The notes under the pieces: generated by a model
Seen by the model: only the letters and a program-made list of their open reading frames with translations
Database searches by the model: none
Told to the model about the DNA's origin: nothing
Translations under genes and position numbers: made by a program
Assembly (NCBI GenBank): GCA_947382865.1
Contig: CANDBF010000007.1
Coordinates: 1 to 51,327 of the forward strand
DNA from: an uncultured Clostridia bacterium
GTDB lineage: Bacteria; Bacillota; Clostridia; Christensenellales; CAG-917
Direction of reading: 5' to 3'
Length of the DNA stretch: 51,327 bases
Shown: one piece after another, positions 1 to 10,100 of the stretch
How positions within the stretch are numbered: the first letter of the stretch is position 1
Layout of the letters: every line of letters begins with the position of its first letter

Positions 1-2681
1 ATATCCTTACGCTGATAGGTCGGGAACTCGACTGCCATTTCCATAACGAGATCGAGCGCGTCAGCGTAAATTGCCTTACGGTCGTCTGTGTCGTTGGTCG
101 ATCTGCCGTCGTCAATCAGCCCGCTGAGCTGTTCGACGATGGTGTATTCGTCGCCCCATGCCTCGGGACAGGTCTGACCGAGAATCTGCGAATAACCCCA
201 GTTCTTGACCGAGCTTGCCTGAGACTCCATATGGTAGACCTGATACATGTCGGGATCGATTGTGCTTGACCACGCAGCCGCCCAAACTTCCAGCTTGCCC
301 GAGCTAAGATCCGTAAGAGCCGTCTGCGACGTTACGACCTTGACTGCAAATCCGTAGCTGTTGAGTATCTGAGCCGCATTGAGGAACATGCTGTACGCAG
401 GGTGGTCCTTAGAGCCGCCCGCTATCGTGAACTTATAATCGAGTCTGTCGACGCCGAAGCCGGGAATTGTTCTTTCCCATACGCCGCCGATCCTGTCATA
501 ACCTTCCGCAGTCAGAATTTGCTCAACCTGACTTTTAAGAGCGGTAGAATACGCATAACTGAATCCCGTGCTGCCAATCTGATTGGACACATACGTGACC
601 GCCGTTTTGGGATACGCCCAGTTGGTCTTGGACATAGGACGCACTATCGTAGAGGCGAGGTCGCCCTTATAGTAGTTGTTTACTATCTGCACGTTGTTCA
701 TCGCGCTCATTATTATACGGCGCACGTTCACGCTGGGGACGAATCTGGGGTTGATACCAACGTAGCCGTAACCGCTCGTATCGATTTCTACGTGAGTGAG
801 TCCCGCGTCTTCAACCGCGTCTATATTCTCCTTGGTCGCGCTGGGGTCGCCGAAGTCGATATCGCCGTTGGTGAGAGCGTTGATAATCTGGTCGGATTCG
901 ACGACCTTATATCTGACGTTCTTTATCTTCGCGTTGGACAGTCCCGCGCCGACGGTTTCAAAGTAGGGGTTGCGGATATAGTAAATCATGTTGTTGTTCA
1001 TAAACTCGCTACCGCTCACGCCTTCCGCCTTGCCGTTTTCGGAGGAAGCCATATAGGGACCTGCGCCTACGGGCACGCCGATTTTCCAAGACGCGTTGAC
1101 GACCTCGTTCATGAACGCGCTGCTACCGAATTCGAGACCGAAATTGTACTCTCCGTCAAATTCGCTGATATAATTCTTCGTCACGCCCTTGGAATTGGTC
1201 CAAGAAGTGGTGGAATAATAGTACATCGGAGCCACGTTGAAAGAGAAGTTGTAAATCGCCTTGGGGTCTACTCCGTTTATGGTTATGCTGAGCACGTCGT
1301 GCTCGCTTCCGAGATTTTGACCGTTGAAGCTGGTAACGTTGCTCCTCGTTGTGATACCCGAAATATTGGGCACGGGTCTGGAATTGCCGTACTTTGCAAA
1401 TTCCTCGCTCTTCGCTTCTGCGGTATACTTCTCGAGTATCGTCGTGGCGGTCTGCCAATAACGTACGACTGCCTCAAACTGACTCGCGTTCGTCTGGGTT
1501 ATTATCGAAGAGCTCACCTTTGTGACCTCGGCGTCCGTCAATTTGAACGCGTCGTCCTTTCTGTTGATAATATTCGCCGCGGCTTCGTCCTGATACTTGC
1601 TTCCGTCGTTGATATCTCTTTCGAGGAATTTGGGGAAGTACTGGCTGAATACAGTCTCTATGCAGTAGTTTTTGATAGCCTCGTTCACTGCGTTGGTATC
1701 GGGAGAAAGCGTCACGTTGTCGTTATCGTCGATTGTGGCGAGTCCGAGAGGTTCGAGACCCTCCGCTACAACCTGACCTACCCATATATCGTTTGCCGCC
1801 TCGGGGTCGAGCTGATAATTATCGTCTTCGTCGCGCACGTAGTTACCTTCGTTATCCTTTGCGAGAAGTCCCATATATCCGCCGTCGTTGAGCAGGAATA
1901 TCTGCCAGTTTTCGGTGAAGCCCCAATCGGTGTAGTCGTCCTTGTTTATGGTGTTCCAGTCGGAGGTCAGCTCTTCCTTAAACAATCTTGCGACAACTGC
2001 AAAGTCGTTGGCGATTGTCGCGGGCTTTGCGTCGGGACGCAGTGTCGGCTTATCTGCCGAGGGAACGCCCTTGCCGTAAATCTGCACGTAATCGACTATG
2101 TCGTTGATACGCATATTCGCGGCGGAAATAAACTTGGATTCAAAGTTGGATACGCTGCTGTCCGAAATCGCGTCGGTGGTCTGCAATCTGTAATTTTTAA
2201 GACCGACGATATCCGTCGAATATATTGTCGCCGAGCCCGTGTACGCAGGGTCGAGATATACGTACAGATTGAACAGAACGTCCTTAATCGTAAGGTCGGA
2301 GCCGTTGGACCACTTTATTCCTTTTTTGATAAGGAACTCGTAAGTAGTCGTCTCGACCTTGCCGTTATCGTTCTTGTTTTCGATTTTATTATAATCCTTA
2401 ACAACCGTAGGCTCGTTTTCGCCGTAGACGATATTGCCCTCCTTGTCGGTATTGAGCATACCGATTTGCGTAAGGCTTATAACGCTGCTGTCATACGCAG
2501 AAGTCGAGAAAAACGGGTTAAAAACGCCGTCCGGCTGAGAAATACTCATTGAGAACGGACGTGTTTCCGGATCGTAATGACTGCCGCCATTCTTGGGATT
2601 GCACGCAGTCAGGGCCGTGGCAATCACGCATACTATAAGAACTACAATCATCAACACAGAAAATCGTTTTGTATTCTTCAT
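1..2681 (-). CDS. Oversized extracellular solute-binding lipoprotein, SBP_bac_5 (peptide/nickel) family, 3' end cut by window
   Basis: The minus frame is open from ATG 2681 to base 1 (893 codons, C-terminus outside). A lipoprotein signal peptide is clear: hydrophobic stretch ending in LTAC (lipobox), so it should be anchored outside the membrane. Family hallmarks of periplasmic oligopeptide/nickel-binding proteins are visible: GIKWSNGSDLT followed by DVLFNLYVYLDP near residues 105-130, and GAGPYM near residue 537. In ordinary members these two blocks lie much closer together, so about 300 extra residues appear inserted between them; the family is usually 500-600 residues long. A good Shine-Dalgarno (AAGGAG) precedes the ATG, after a small TTCG-loop hairpin. 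It follows a surface lipoprotein and a secreted protease on the same strand, which suggests peptide capture. No permease gene is in view; it may lie beyond base 1. Ligand is inferred only. Confidence 0.88.
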   Translation of the reverse strand, partial: MKNTKRFSVLMIVVLIVCVIATALTACNPKNGGSHYDPETRPFSMSISQPDGVFNPFFSTSAYDSSVISLTQIGMLNTDKEGNIVYGENEPTVVKDYNKIENKNDNGKVETTTYEFLIKKGIKWSNGSDLTIKDVLFNLYVYLDPAYTGSATIYSTDIVGLKNYRLQTTDAISDSSVSNFESKFISAANMRINDIVDYVQIYGKGVPSADKPTLRPDAKPATIANDFAVVARLFKEELTSDWNTINKDDYTDWGFTENWQIFLLNDGGYMGLLAKDNEGNYVRDEDDNYQLDPEAANDIWVGQVVAEGLEPLGLATIDDNDNVTLSPDTNAVNEAIKNYCIETVFSQYFPKFLERDINDGSKYQDEAAANIINRKDDAFKLTDAEVTKVSSSIITQTNASQFEAVVRYWQTATTILEKYTAEAKSEEFAKYGNSRPVPNISGITTRSNVTSFNGQNLGSEHDVLSITINGVDPKAIYNFSFNVAPMYYYSTTSWTNSKGVTKNYISEFDGEYNFGLEFGSSAFMNEVVNASWKIGVPVGAGPYMASSENGKAEGVSGSEFMNNNMIYYIRNPYFETVGAGLSNAKIKNVRYKVVESDQIINALTNGDIDFGDPSATKENIDAVEDAGLTHVEIDTSGYGYVGINPRFVPSVNVRRIIMSAMNNVQIVNNYYKGDLASTIVRPMSKTNWAYPKTAVTYVSNQIGSTGFSYAYSTALKSQVEQILTAEGYDRIGGVWERTIPGFGVDRLDYKFTIAGGSKDHPAYSMFLNAAQILNSYGFAVKVVTSQTALTDLSSGKLEVWAAAWSSTIDPDMYQVYHMESQASSVKNWGYSQILGQTCPEAWGDEYTIVEQLSGLIDDGRSTNDTDDRKAIYADALDLVMEMAVEFPTYQRKD

Positions 2682-2769
2682 TGTTTACTCCTTCACTCCC
2701 CGAAGAGAGTTTATTTATTCTACGAATCGGCAAAGCAATCCCCGCCGATACTGAAAATCCTATCGCTTA

Positions 2770-3984
2770 TTATTCCGCGGATTCTTCGGGGTCGGGAAGA
2801 ATAATCTCCCTGACTCCGTCGTAATTTACGTTATTGATATCCTCGGGCTTTGCGTTATTCTTCGCAATCCAACGGCTGCCGATAACGCGCTCCTTCAATT
2901 TCGAGTAAGTAATCGTACCCGTTACTGTCACGTTGGAAATTTTCGCTCCGTTATCCGCCTTCCAAGCAAACAGACCTACGTAAAGACCGGGCATCTCCAA
3001 AGACGAGTGTACTGAATATTCCACGTTTACGTTCTCAAAAGTTATATCGTATATATTTGCGGTAGCACCCAGCTGTCCGAACACGCCGCCCATATAGTCG
3101 CCGCCGTTGGCTTTGCTCGCCTGCAGCTTCCTGCTGAGATTGAGCACCTTGTGGTTGTTTCCGTTGATGGTTCCGTTAAACGCCTTGACGCTGCTGTAAT
3201 ACGTTTCCCCCCCGATATCGACCGTAGTGCCCCACATACTGCCGTCATAGTCCGCAAAATCTATATCGTCGACAAGATAGATATTGGTATTCGCGTTTAT
3301 CTGCGAGGCAAATTCGCTCGGCGTGGAAACAACCTGCCAATTTCCCTCGACCATATCGACGTAAATCCTTTTATCCTCCGTCGTAAAGACATAAGGCCAT
3401 GTAAATTCCTCGGTGCGCGCCTCGTCGACGTAGTATTTTTCAAGGAACGTATAACCTAGCTTAGACGGTCTTAAACTCGAAGCGGAGGGCTTGTCGCGTC
3501 TGTAACCGGGCGCGTAGCGCATAAATCCGACCTCCTCGCCCGTTTCGATATCGACGTAAATAAGTTTGGCGTTGAGTCCGAGCTTTGCGTACAGCGTAAC
3601 GGGCTCCGTCACTCTGTCCTCTCTGAAATTCCACTCTCTGTCGAGCTCGACTATTCCCGTCTCTTCGTTTACTATAACGTCTCCGCCTGCGCTGAGTTTG
3701 GGAAGGTACCACCCTTCCACGTAATATGTATCGAATTTACCCTCTTCAAAACTATTATTATATCCCGGTCGAATGCTGACAAGTCCGTTGTTGAGCACGC
3801 CCAAGGTCTGATTCGGCTTTTTGTCCGCGTCCGCCACAGCATTCCCCTCGTTGTAGTCGAACGTCACAAGGAAGTCAAACTTTTTCTCTTCGGGGGTTTT
3901 ATTACAAGCCGTAAGCGCACCCGCAAACACGAGCGCCGTAAGCAAGCATAATATCAGTTTCACAGACAATTTTTTCACTTTCAT
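2770..3984 (-). CDS. Surface lipoprotein with Listeria-Bacteroides-type repeat and GLUG-like beta-helix region
   Basis: About 404 residues from ATG 3984. I chose this start because it puts KVKKLSVKLILCLL at the N-terminus as a lipoprotein signal peptide ending in LTAC; the frame stays open upstream to a TTG at 4062, which would bury the signal. After the lipidated Cys comes a segment resembling the Listeria-Bacteroides (Flg_new/InlB B) repeat: VTFDYNEG ... GWYLP. The second half (roughly residues 230-380) has short repeated glycine-containing strands such as FNGTINGNNHKV, GGVFGQLG and YVGLFAWKA, as in GLUG-type right-handed helices of adhesins. It is probably an adhesin or binding lipoprotein on the cell surface. 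It sits between the giant subtilase and the binding protein, all on one strand. Function unknown. Confidence 0.75.
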   Translation of the reverse strand: MKVKKLSVKLILCLLTALVFAGALTACNKTPEEKKFDFLVTFDYNEGNAVADADKKPNQTLGVLNNGLVSIRPGYNNSFEEGKFDTYYVEGWYLPKLSAGGDVIVNEETGIVELDREWNFREDRVTEPVTLYAKLGLNAKLIYVDIETGEEVGFMRYAPGYRRDKPSASSLRPSKLGYTFLEKYYVDEARTEEFTWPYVFTTEDKRIYVDMVEGNWQVVSTPSEFASQINANTNIYLVDDIDFADYDGSMWGTTVDIGGETYYSSVKAFNGTINGNNHKVLNLSRKLQASKANGGDYMGGVFGQLGATANIYDITFENVNVEYSVHSSLEMPGLYVGLFAWKADNGAKISNVTVTGTITYSKLKERVIGSRWIAKNNAKPEDINNVNYDGVREIILPDPEESAE

Positions 3985-4119
3985 CACCTTCGATACGACC
4001 TTTACGCCGTCGAAGCGCCCGAATATGGACTGCCTCTTAGCTACGTCGAATTTATCGTACAATAACTTTCTTAAAATTACAAACTTATCGGCATAAGTTA
4101 TCGCTTATTATTTTCCTCA

Positions 4120-4141
4120 GCCGTGCGCTTCGGCGCACGGC
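4120..4141. terminator. Perfect 9-bp hairpin with TTCG loop between subtilase and lipoprotein genes
   Basis: GCCGTGCGC-TTCG-GCGCACGGC is a perfect stem, 10 bases past the subtilase stop. No run of T follows on either strand, so it may be an RNA 3'-end or processing hairpin rather than a classical intrinsic terminator. The extra-stable C(UUCG)G loop is formed only on the plus strand; the minus transcript would carry CGAA. Confidence 0.45.
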
Positions 4142-4151
4142 GTTTAATATA

Positions 4152-7100
4152 TCAGAGTTCTTCTCCGAGCTCCGCTGTCGCTTCGTCGGCGGGGTTGTTT
4201 TCGTCTTTCTCTTCTATCAACTCCACCTCTAAGCTATCAGCGCCTTCGGCGTTTGCCTCGGAAGTAGCGTCCGACATTCCGTCCGAATCCTTCATTTCGG
4301 GTGTTTCCGCTGCGTTCTCCGACATAGCGCCGACTTCCGTCGAGGGCGCGTCAACTTCGCCTCTCTCGTTATTTCCGCCGTTGCCGCCGCCGTTATCGCC
4401 GCCGTCGATAGCGGAAGCCTTTTTCTTCTTTATCAAAACGATTGCGACCGCAGCTCCTGCCGCCAACAATACCACCAAGGGTATCACAACTGAAATCGCT
4501 ATAACTGCCGATTTGCCGAGTCCCGTATTGTTTGCCGAGGGGTCTCCGTTACCGGAAGGATCGTTGTTATCCTGCTCGGGAGCGTTGACCATAACGCTTA
4601 TTTCGGTATAGATATTGGCGTCGTCCTTAAAGGTTATCCTTATCACAAGACTTCCGTAGGTCTCGGCGTTGTACGTCATCGTATCCTGCGACAGCGTATA
4701 GTTGTCTCCGTCGAGCGGAACCTCCGAGCCGTCGTCGTATATGACTTTGAGGGACATTCCCGTGGGGTCGAATTTCTCGCCGACGTCGTATCTGGTCTTG
4801 CTGGGAAGAGATATGGTCTGCAACTCGACTATCCTCGCGGGCGCTCCGAGCGCCGCTTTTCTGTCTCTTATCGCCTTTTCCACGCTCATAAGATTTGCGT
4901 AGCTGTCCGCCGCGAGCGCAAGCTGCTCGGCAGATGAAATCTCGTTGTATGCTTTACGGGCGTCAGACGCCATAATCCCCAGCGCGCTGTCTTTCTTGAC
5001 CTGTTCGAGAGACATATTCGCTATATCCTTATCCGCAAGATATGCCATAAGCGACGCGATGGATTCGATGGCCGCGTGTGTGGTCCTGTCCGCCTCGATA
5101 GTGTCCGTGCGGTTTATCGTCGAGAAGAACGCAGTCCAGACTCCGTCGTATCCCTTAGCGTTGAGCGGAATGGTGAGCGTAAGTTTGTAATCGTTGGGAA
5201 CGACCCAAGCGCCCTTATCCGCCAATATTGCGAAATCGGAGAAGTTGGCATAGAAGTTGGTGTTGCCCGCAAGGAATCTCTTGGATTCCGCGTCCGACGC
5301 AAGCAGTGACAAATCGAAGTAATTCGCAAGCAGTACGGGAGCCTCGACTCCGTTGAACTTATAGTTCTTAACGCTGCTGTTGAAGAACGCGTACGCGCCT
5401 ATCGTATTCACCGTATACGGGAACTCTATCGATTCCAGCACGGAGACGTTCTGGAACGCTTCGTCGCGTATAACGACGGTATTCTTTTCCACCGTATAGC
5501 TCTTTCCTGCCTTTGCGTTCGGATACTGTTCGAGCACGAGACCGTTCTCGACGCGGGAATACAGAACTCCGTCAATGGATATGAACACGGGGTTGCCCTG
5601 CGCGACAGTTATCGAAGTGAGCGTGGATATTCCCGCAAAAGCGCCCGCTCCGTACGCAAGCTCCTGTCTCGTCTTGAACTGATCCGGCTCGGGTCTATGT
5701 TTCTCGTCGTACTCGTACCAGCTGTAATCATACGTGCGGCGGTTCATAGTCGCGGGGATCTCGACCGTAGTCAAGGACGTACCCGCAAACGCCTCGTAGC
5801 CAATTATCTGCGCCGCGCCCAGAGTCACCGAGGTAAGCGTTTCCACGTTGTAGAACGCCGCCTCGCCTATAAATTCCGCTTTATCGAGGTCGGCGGTAAC
5901 GAGCTTGGTTTCCTCGAACGCGCACACGCCTATCTGCTTGATATTGGAAAGGTCGGCGCCGGTAATACCCGTCTTATAGAACGCATATTCATACACGTAT
6001 TCTACGCCCGAGAGGTTTACAGCCGTCAGACCGCCTTGATTATAGAAAGCACTCGCGCCTATGCTTGTGACCGAATTCGGCAACACCACCTCGATAGCGT
6101 TTGAGACGGAGTTTTCCGAATAGAACGCTTTTTCGCCTATCGCGGTAGTTCCGTTTGCAAAGCTGACGTACGTTATACCCTGCGAGTTTACGAACACCTC
6201 GCTGCCCATAGAGGTCACCGCGCCGAGCTCGACTCTGGTCAAGGTGGCGATATTCGCAAACGCCGCTGCCCCGAGCTTGGTAAGATTGGGCAGTGATACG
6301 TTTTTAAGCGCAGTCCCGTTGAAAGCGTTCATTCCTATTTCGGTTATCTTCGCGGAGGGTAAAGCCGTAAGTCCGCTGCCCATAAACGCCTCTTCGCCTA
6401 TCATGAGCGCTTCGGGCATAGATACCGTAGTAAGCGCCGCGCAATTTTCAAACGCGCCGTTTCCTATCTTTGTCAGACTTGCAAAATTGTCGTTCGCCGT
6501 AACCGAAGCAAGTCTTGCGCATCCGTAGAACAGCCCTTCGGGTATAGCCGTCATTCCGTCGGGAAGCACAACCGTCTCGACGGAGCTGTTTGCAAACGCA
6601 TAATTGCCTATTTTTATTCCGCCGCGGCCAAGGTCGACGTCCGCGATGCCAGTAACGCCCGCATACGCAGCGTCAGCTATCTCGGTCACCTGAACGGGGA
6701 GCTCGAAAGCCGTATGCCCGACGGGAACGGACGCGAGCGTCTCGCCGCCATTCTCGTACAGAATGCCGTCCGTAACGGTGTAGAATTCGCTCGCTCCTCT
6801 CAAATTATACGCGCTAAACTGCGTGCATCCGACAAAGGGCGAACGGGTGCTCATACTTATATGAGTTTTGCCCGAGAGCGACACGCTCGTAAGGTTTGCG
6901 CAATGCGCAAACGCGTCCGCGCCTATCGTAACATCGCCGTTGGGCAAAGCCAACTCGCTTATTTTGGTATTGTAGAACGCGCCCGCGCCTATATTCTTCA
7001 CGCTGTCCGCAAGACCCAGCGCAGTAAGAGCGGTACAGTCCTTAAACGCGTATGGCGCGACCGACTCGGCGCTGTAATTCACGTTGTTGAGCGAAGTGCA

Positions 7101-10100
7101 GCCCTCGAACATATAATCGCCTATAACGGTATGCTCGCTGAGCGTTACGTTTCTAAGACCCGTGCAGTTTCTGAAAACTCCTGAGCCCGAAACGCGAACC
7201 TCGTACAAATCGATACTGCCCAGCTTCACGCATCCGAGGAACGCCTCGTCGTAAAGGGTCGTGATGCGGCGCTGAGAATTTATCTCGTAATAGTCTGCGG
7301 CGTCGAAAGTCCCGCCGTACATCGTGATTGTATCGAGCGCGACGCAGTCTCTGAACGCATGGCGGCCGACCGTCAAAGTTCCGAAATACTCGTCTCCGAC
7401 GGAATTCTGTTCGGAGTCGACAAACTGACCCAATCTGACCGTTTTCAACGCTCTGCATCCGTCAAACGCATTTTCTTTGATAACCGTACATTTGCCGGGG
7501 ATAATCACTTCTTCGAGAGCGGTACAGCCTTGGAAAGCGTTTTCGGGGATTTCCGTAAGCGTTGTGGGAAGTATGACCTTCGTTATATCCGTTCTGCCCT
7601 TGAAGCAGTCCTCGTTGAGGTACATAATGTTCAGATTGTTCGGTATATTGGCTACTCCGTGACCGTAGAACTCCATCAGGCTGTAATTCGATACCCTGTA
7701 AGAAGAGCCCACCTTGACGCGCACGCTCTTTACGACGTTGGAATCGTTCTTGGACTGAACCATAATATAAGAGCTGCCTCTGCCGATCGTGGTTATCACG
7801 CCGTCGGCGTCAACTTTGACAACATCCGGATTGGAGGACGACCAAATCACCTGAGGCGCGGTGCAGTACCAAGGGGACACGGTCCAGCCGAGCTTCAAGG
7901 TTTGACCGGGGTTGAGTTCGAGCTCGGGGGTAACCGCGTCGAGTGACACGACGTAGCCCTTGCCGTTTATCACGGGATTGAACGTTATGCTTTCGGGCTT
8001 GGGCAGAGGATTTACCGTCTCGCCCTTTATCGACACCCTTATTCTCGCATAAACCTTACCCGTCTCGTCGCCAAGAGTCATAGTCGTTCTTGCCGAGATA
8101 GCGGGAGAATTGCTGAACAGCTGATAATTGTCCGCAAACACTCTGTTGCCGCCGCCCGTCCATGTAAGCGTCTTAAAGAGCGCGTCCGTAGAAGTCGAAA
8201 CAACGGGTTCGCCCGCGTCGTTCAGTACTTTAACGGTCGGATTGAGCGTATAAAGCGTGTAAGGCGACAAAGTCAGCTCGTACCAGTTGTAGGTATTGCC
8301 CTTTCCGTCAACTGCGGTATCGCCCTTGACAAGCAGTTCGTCCTCGGCAAATTCGACGGAGTACGGATAATTCTTTGCCTCGGCGGATATGCCCTTCGAA
8401 CCCAGCTTAATCACGTAAGTCGTGGAATTGAGCGCGTAGTCCTCTACCTGCAAATAGAGCTGCTTTTCTTCCGTGCTGTTTTTGATATAATCCTCATACA
8501 AATCGGTTATTTCAAAAGAAACGGTGCTCGTTTCGCCCTTTTGACCGTATACGGGAATTGCGTATTCCGTCAGCAGACGGAGTTTATTCTCCGTACGGGT
8601 TTCGTCGATATAACAGGGAAGCACGTCCTGAACGTACTGGTTGTCCCTGACCTCGACGTCCATATATATACGGTATTTTACTACCTTATTTACTGTATAA
8701 GGAACGTAACGTATCTTATACGACAGCATTTCGGGAGACTCGTAGTCCGCCGTAAACTGGAAGTTGAACGAGTTTCTTATATCGAGTATCGGATAACCGT
8801 TTTTATCCAAAACTCTGTTACCGCTCGCGTCGATACGGTATCCTTCACTGTCGACGTTGGTCTTATTCTGTCCCGCAGAAGCGCCGTGCTTCTCGCCGTC
8901 CGCATCCTCATAATGACCGTAATCGATTTCTCCGACCAGAGAAACGTAATATGTCGAGTTGTTTGAAAGCCCCCATTCTGCGGGATTAAGCTCGAGAGGC
9001 ACAAACGCGCCGCGGTTGGAGCCTCCCGCCGCATAGGATTTATTGACGTTCTCCTGTCTCTGAACGAATTTGACCTCGCCCGTCGCCGCGTCGGTTATGA
9101 CCACGTTCATATAAGCGGCGCCGCGCAACAGTCCCGCATAAACCGCGTATATCTCGTAAATCGTATGACCGTACTGCGTGTCGTCAAACATCGAGATTGC
9201 GATTTTTTCTCTCTCGGGATAAATCTGAACGTCCTCTTCGTTCTGCTCGTATATATACTGACCGAGGGGCAGAATGTACTCGTCGTTGTAATACATTCCG
9301 ATAATCCTCGTCTCCGCCGCGCTGGCTTTGAGTTTATTCTCGAGCTTGATTTCGGAGTCCATTTCGCTTTCGGCAAGCTCATACGTATCGTAATCGAACA
9401 AGGGCGCGTCCGTCCAGTCTCCGTAGAACGCCAGATAAGGCAGTCCGAGAGTTATCTTGGTATCGCCCGTCGCGACCATAGACACGAAGCCCTCGACGTA
9501 CATGCCGTTTATGAAGTTGGTATCGAGATACTGTTTCGCGCCCGCGCCGAGAGTAATCTTTATTTCCACCTCAACGGTGCCGTTCTGAGGCACGGTGAGC
9601 GTTCCGCTGTGAGTCTGACCGCCCACTTTATACTCGATAGTGCAGTCATTGTTCAGTATATACGCCTTTTCCGCCACCGTCTTCATATCGGACGACATCG
9701 TTTCGGTCATAACGTAGACCTTCGGCTCATACGTCTGAGCTTTATCCGTCGTGTTACGCATCGTAAATCTGAGCTCGTAAACACCCTTCTTTGTCGGGTC
9801 GTCGAAAAGCTCTATTTTGGTCTTATCGCTCACGTCGCCGTTGGCGTCGTTGACCGTGATATATCCTTCGGAATCGATTGCGTCTTTTATGCCAGCAAGA
9901 CCCGCGCCCTGCTTTCTCGGCGAATAGGGATTGCCGCTGTCATTATTGGCGATAGTCGCGGTGCTCATAAGCACTTGATTTACCCTAGCGCTCAGCTCTT
10001 TTCCCGTAAGTCCCTCGCCTTTGAGGTGCTGGCGCAGAAGCGCGATCGCGCCCGCCATATTCGGAGCCGCCATCGACGTGCCGCTGTAAACGTCGTATCC

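Noticed and set aside
402..2552. 716-codon open frame on the plus strand
   Set aside because: It is antisense to the binding-protein gene, has no family signature or ribosome site, and its Arg/Val/His-rich product is typical of a shadow frame.
5330..7680. Tandem DNA repeats or CRISPR-like array
   Set aside because: The periodicity comes from protein-level BspA leucine-rich repeats in the subtilase; units vary in DNA sequence and length.
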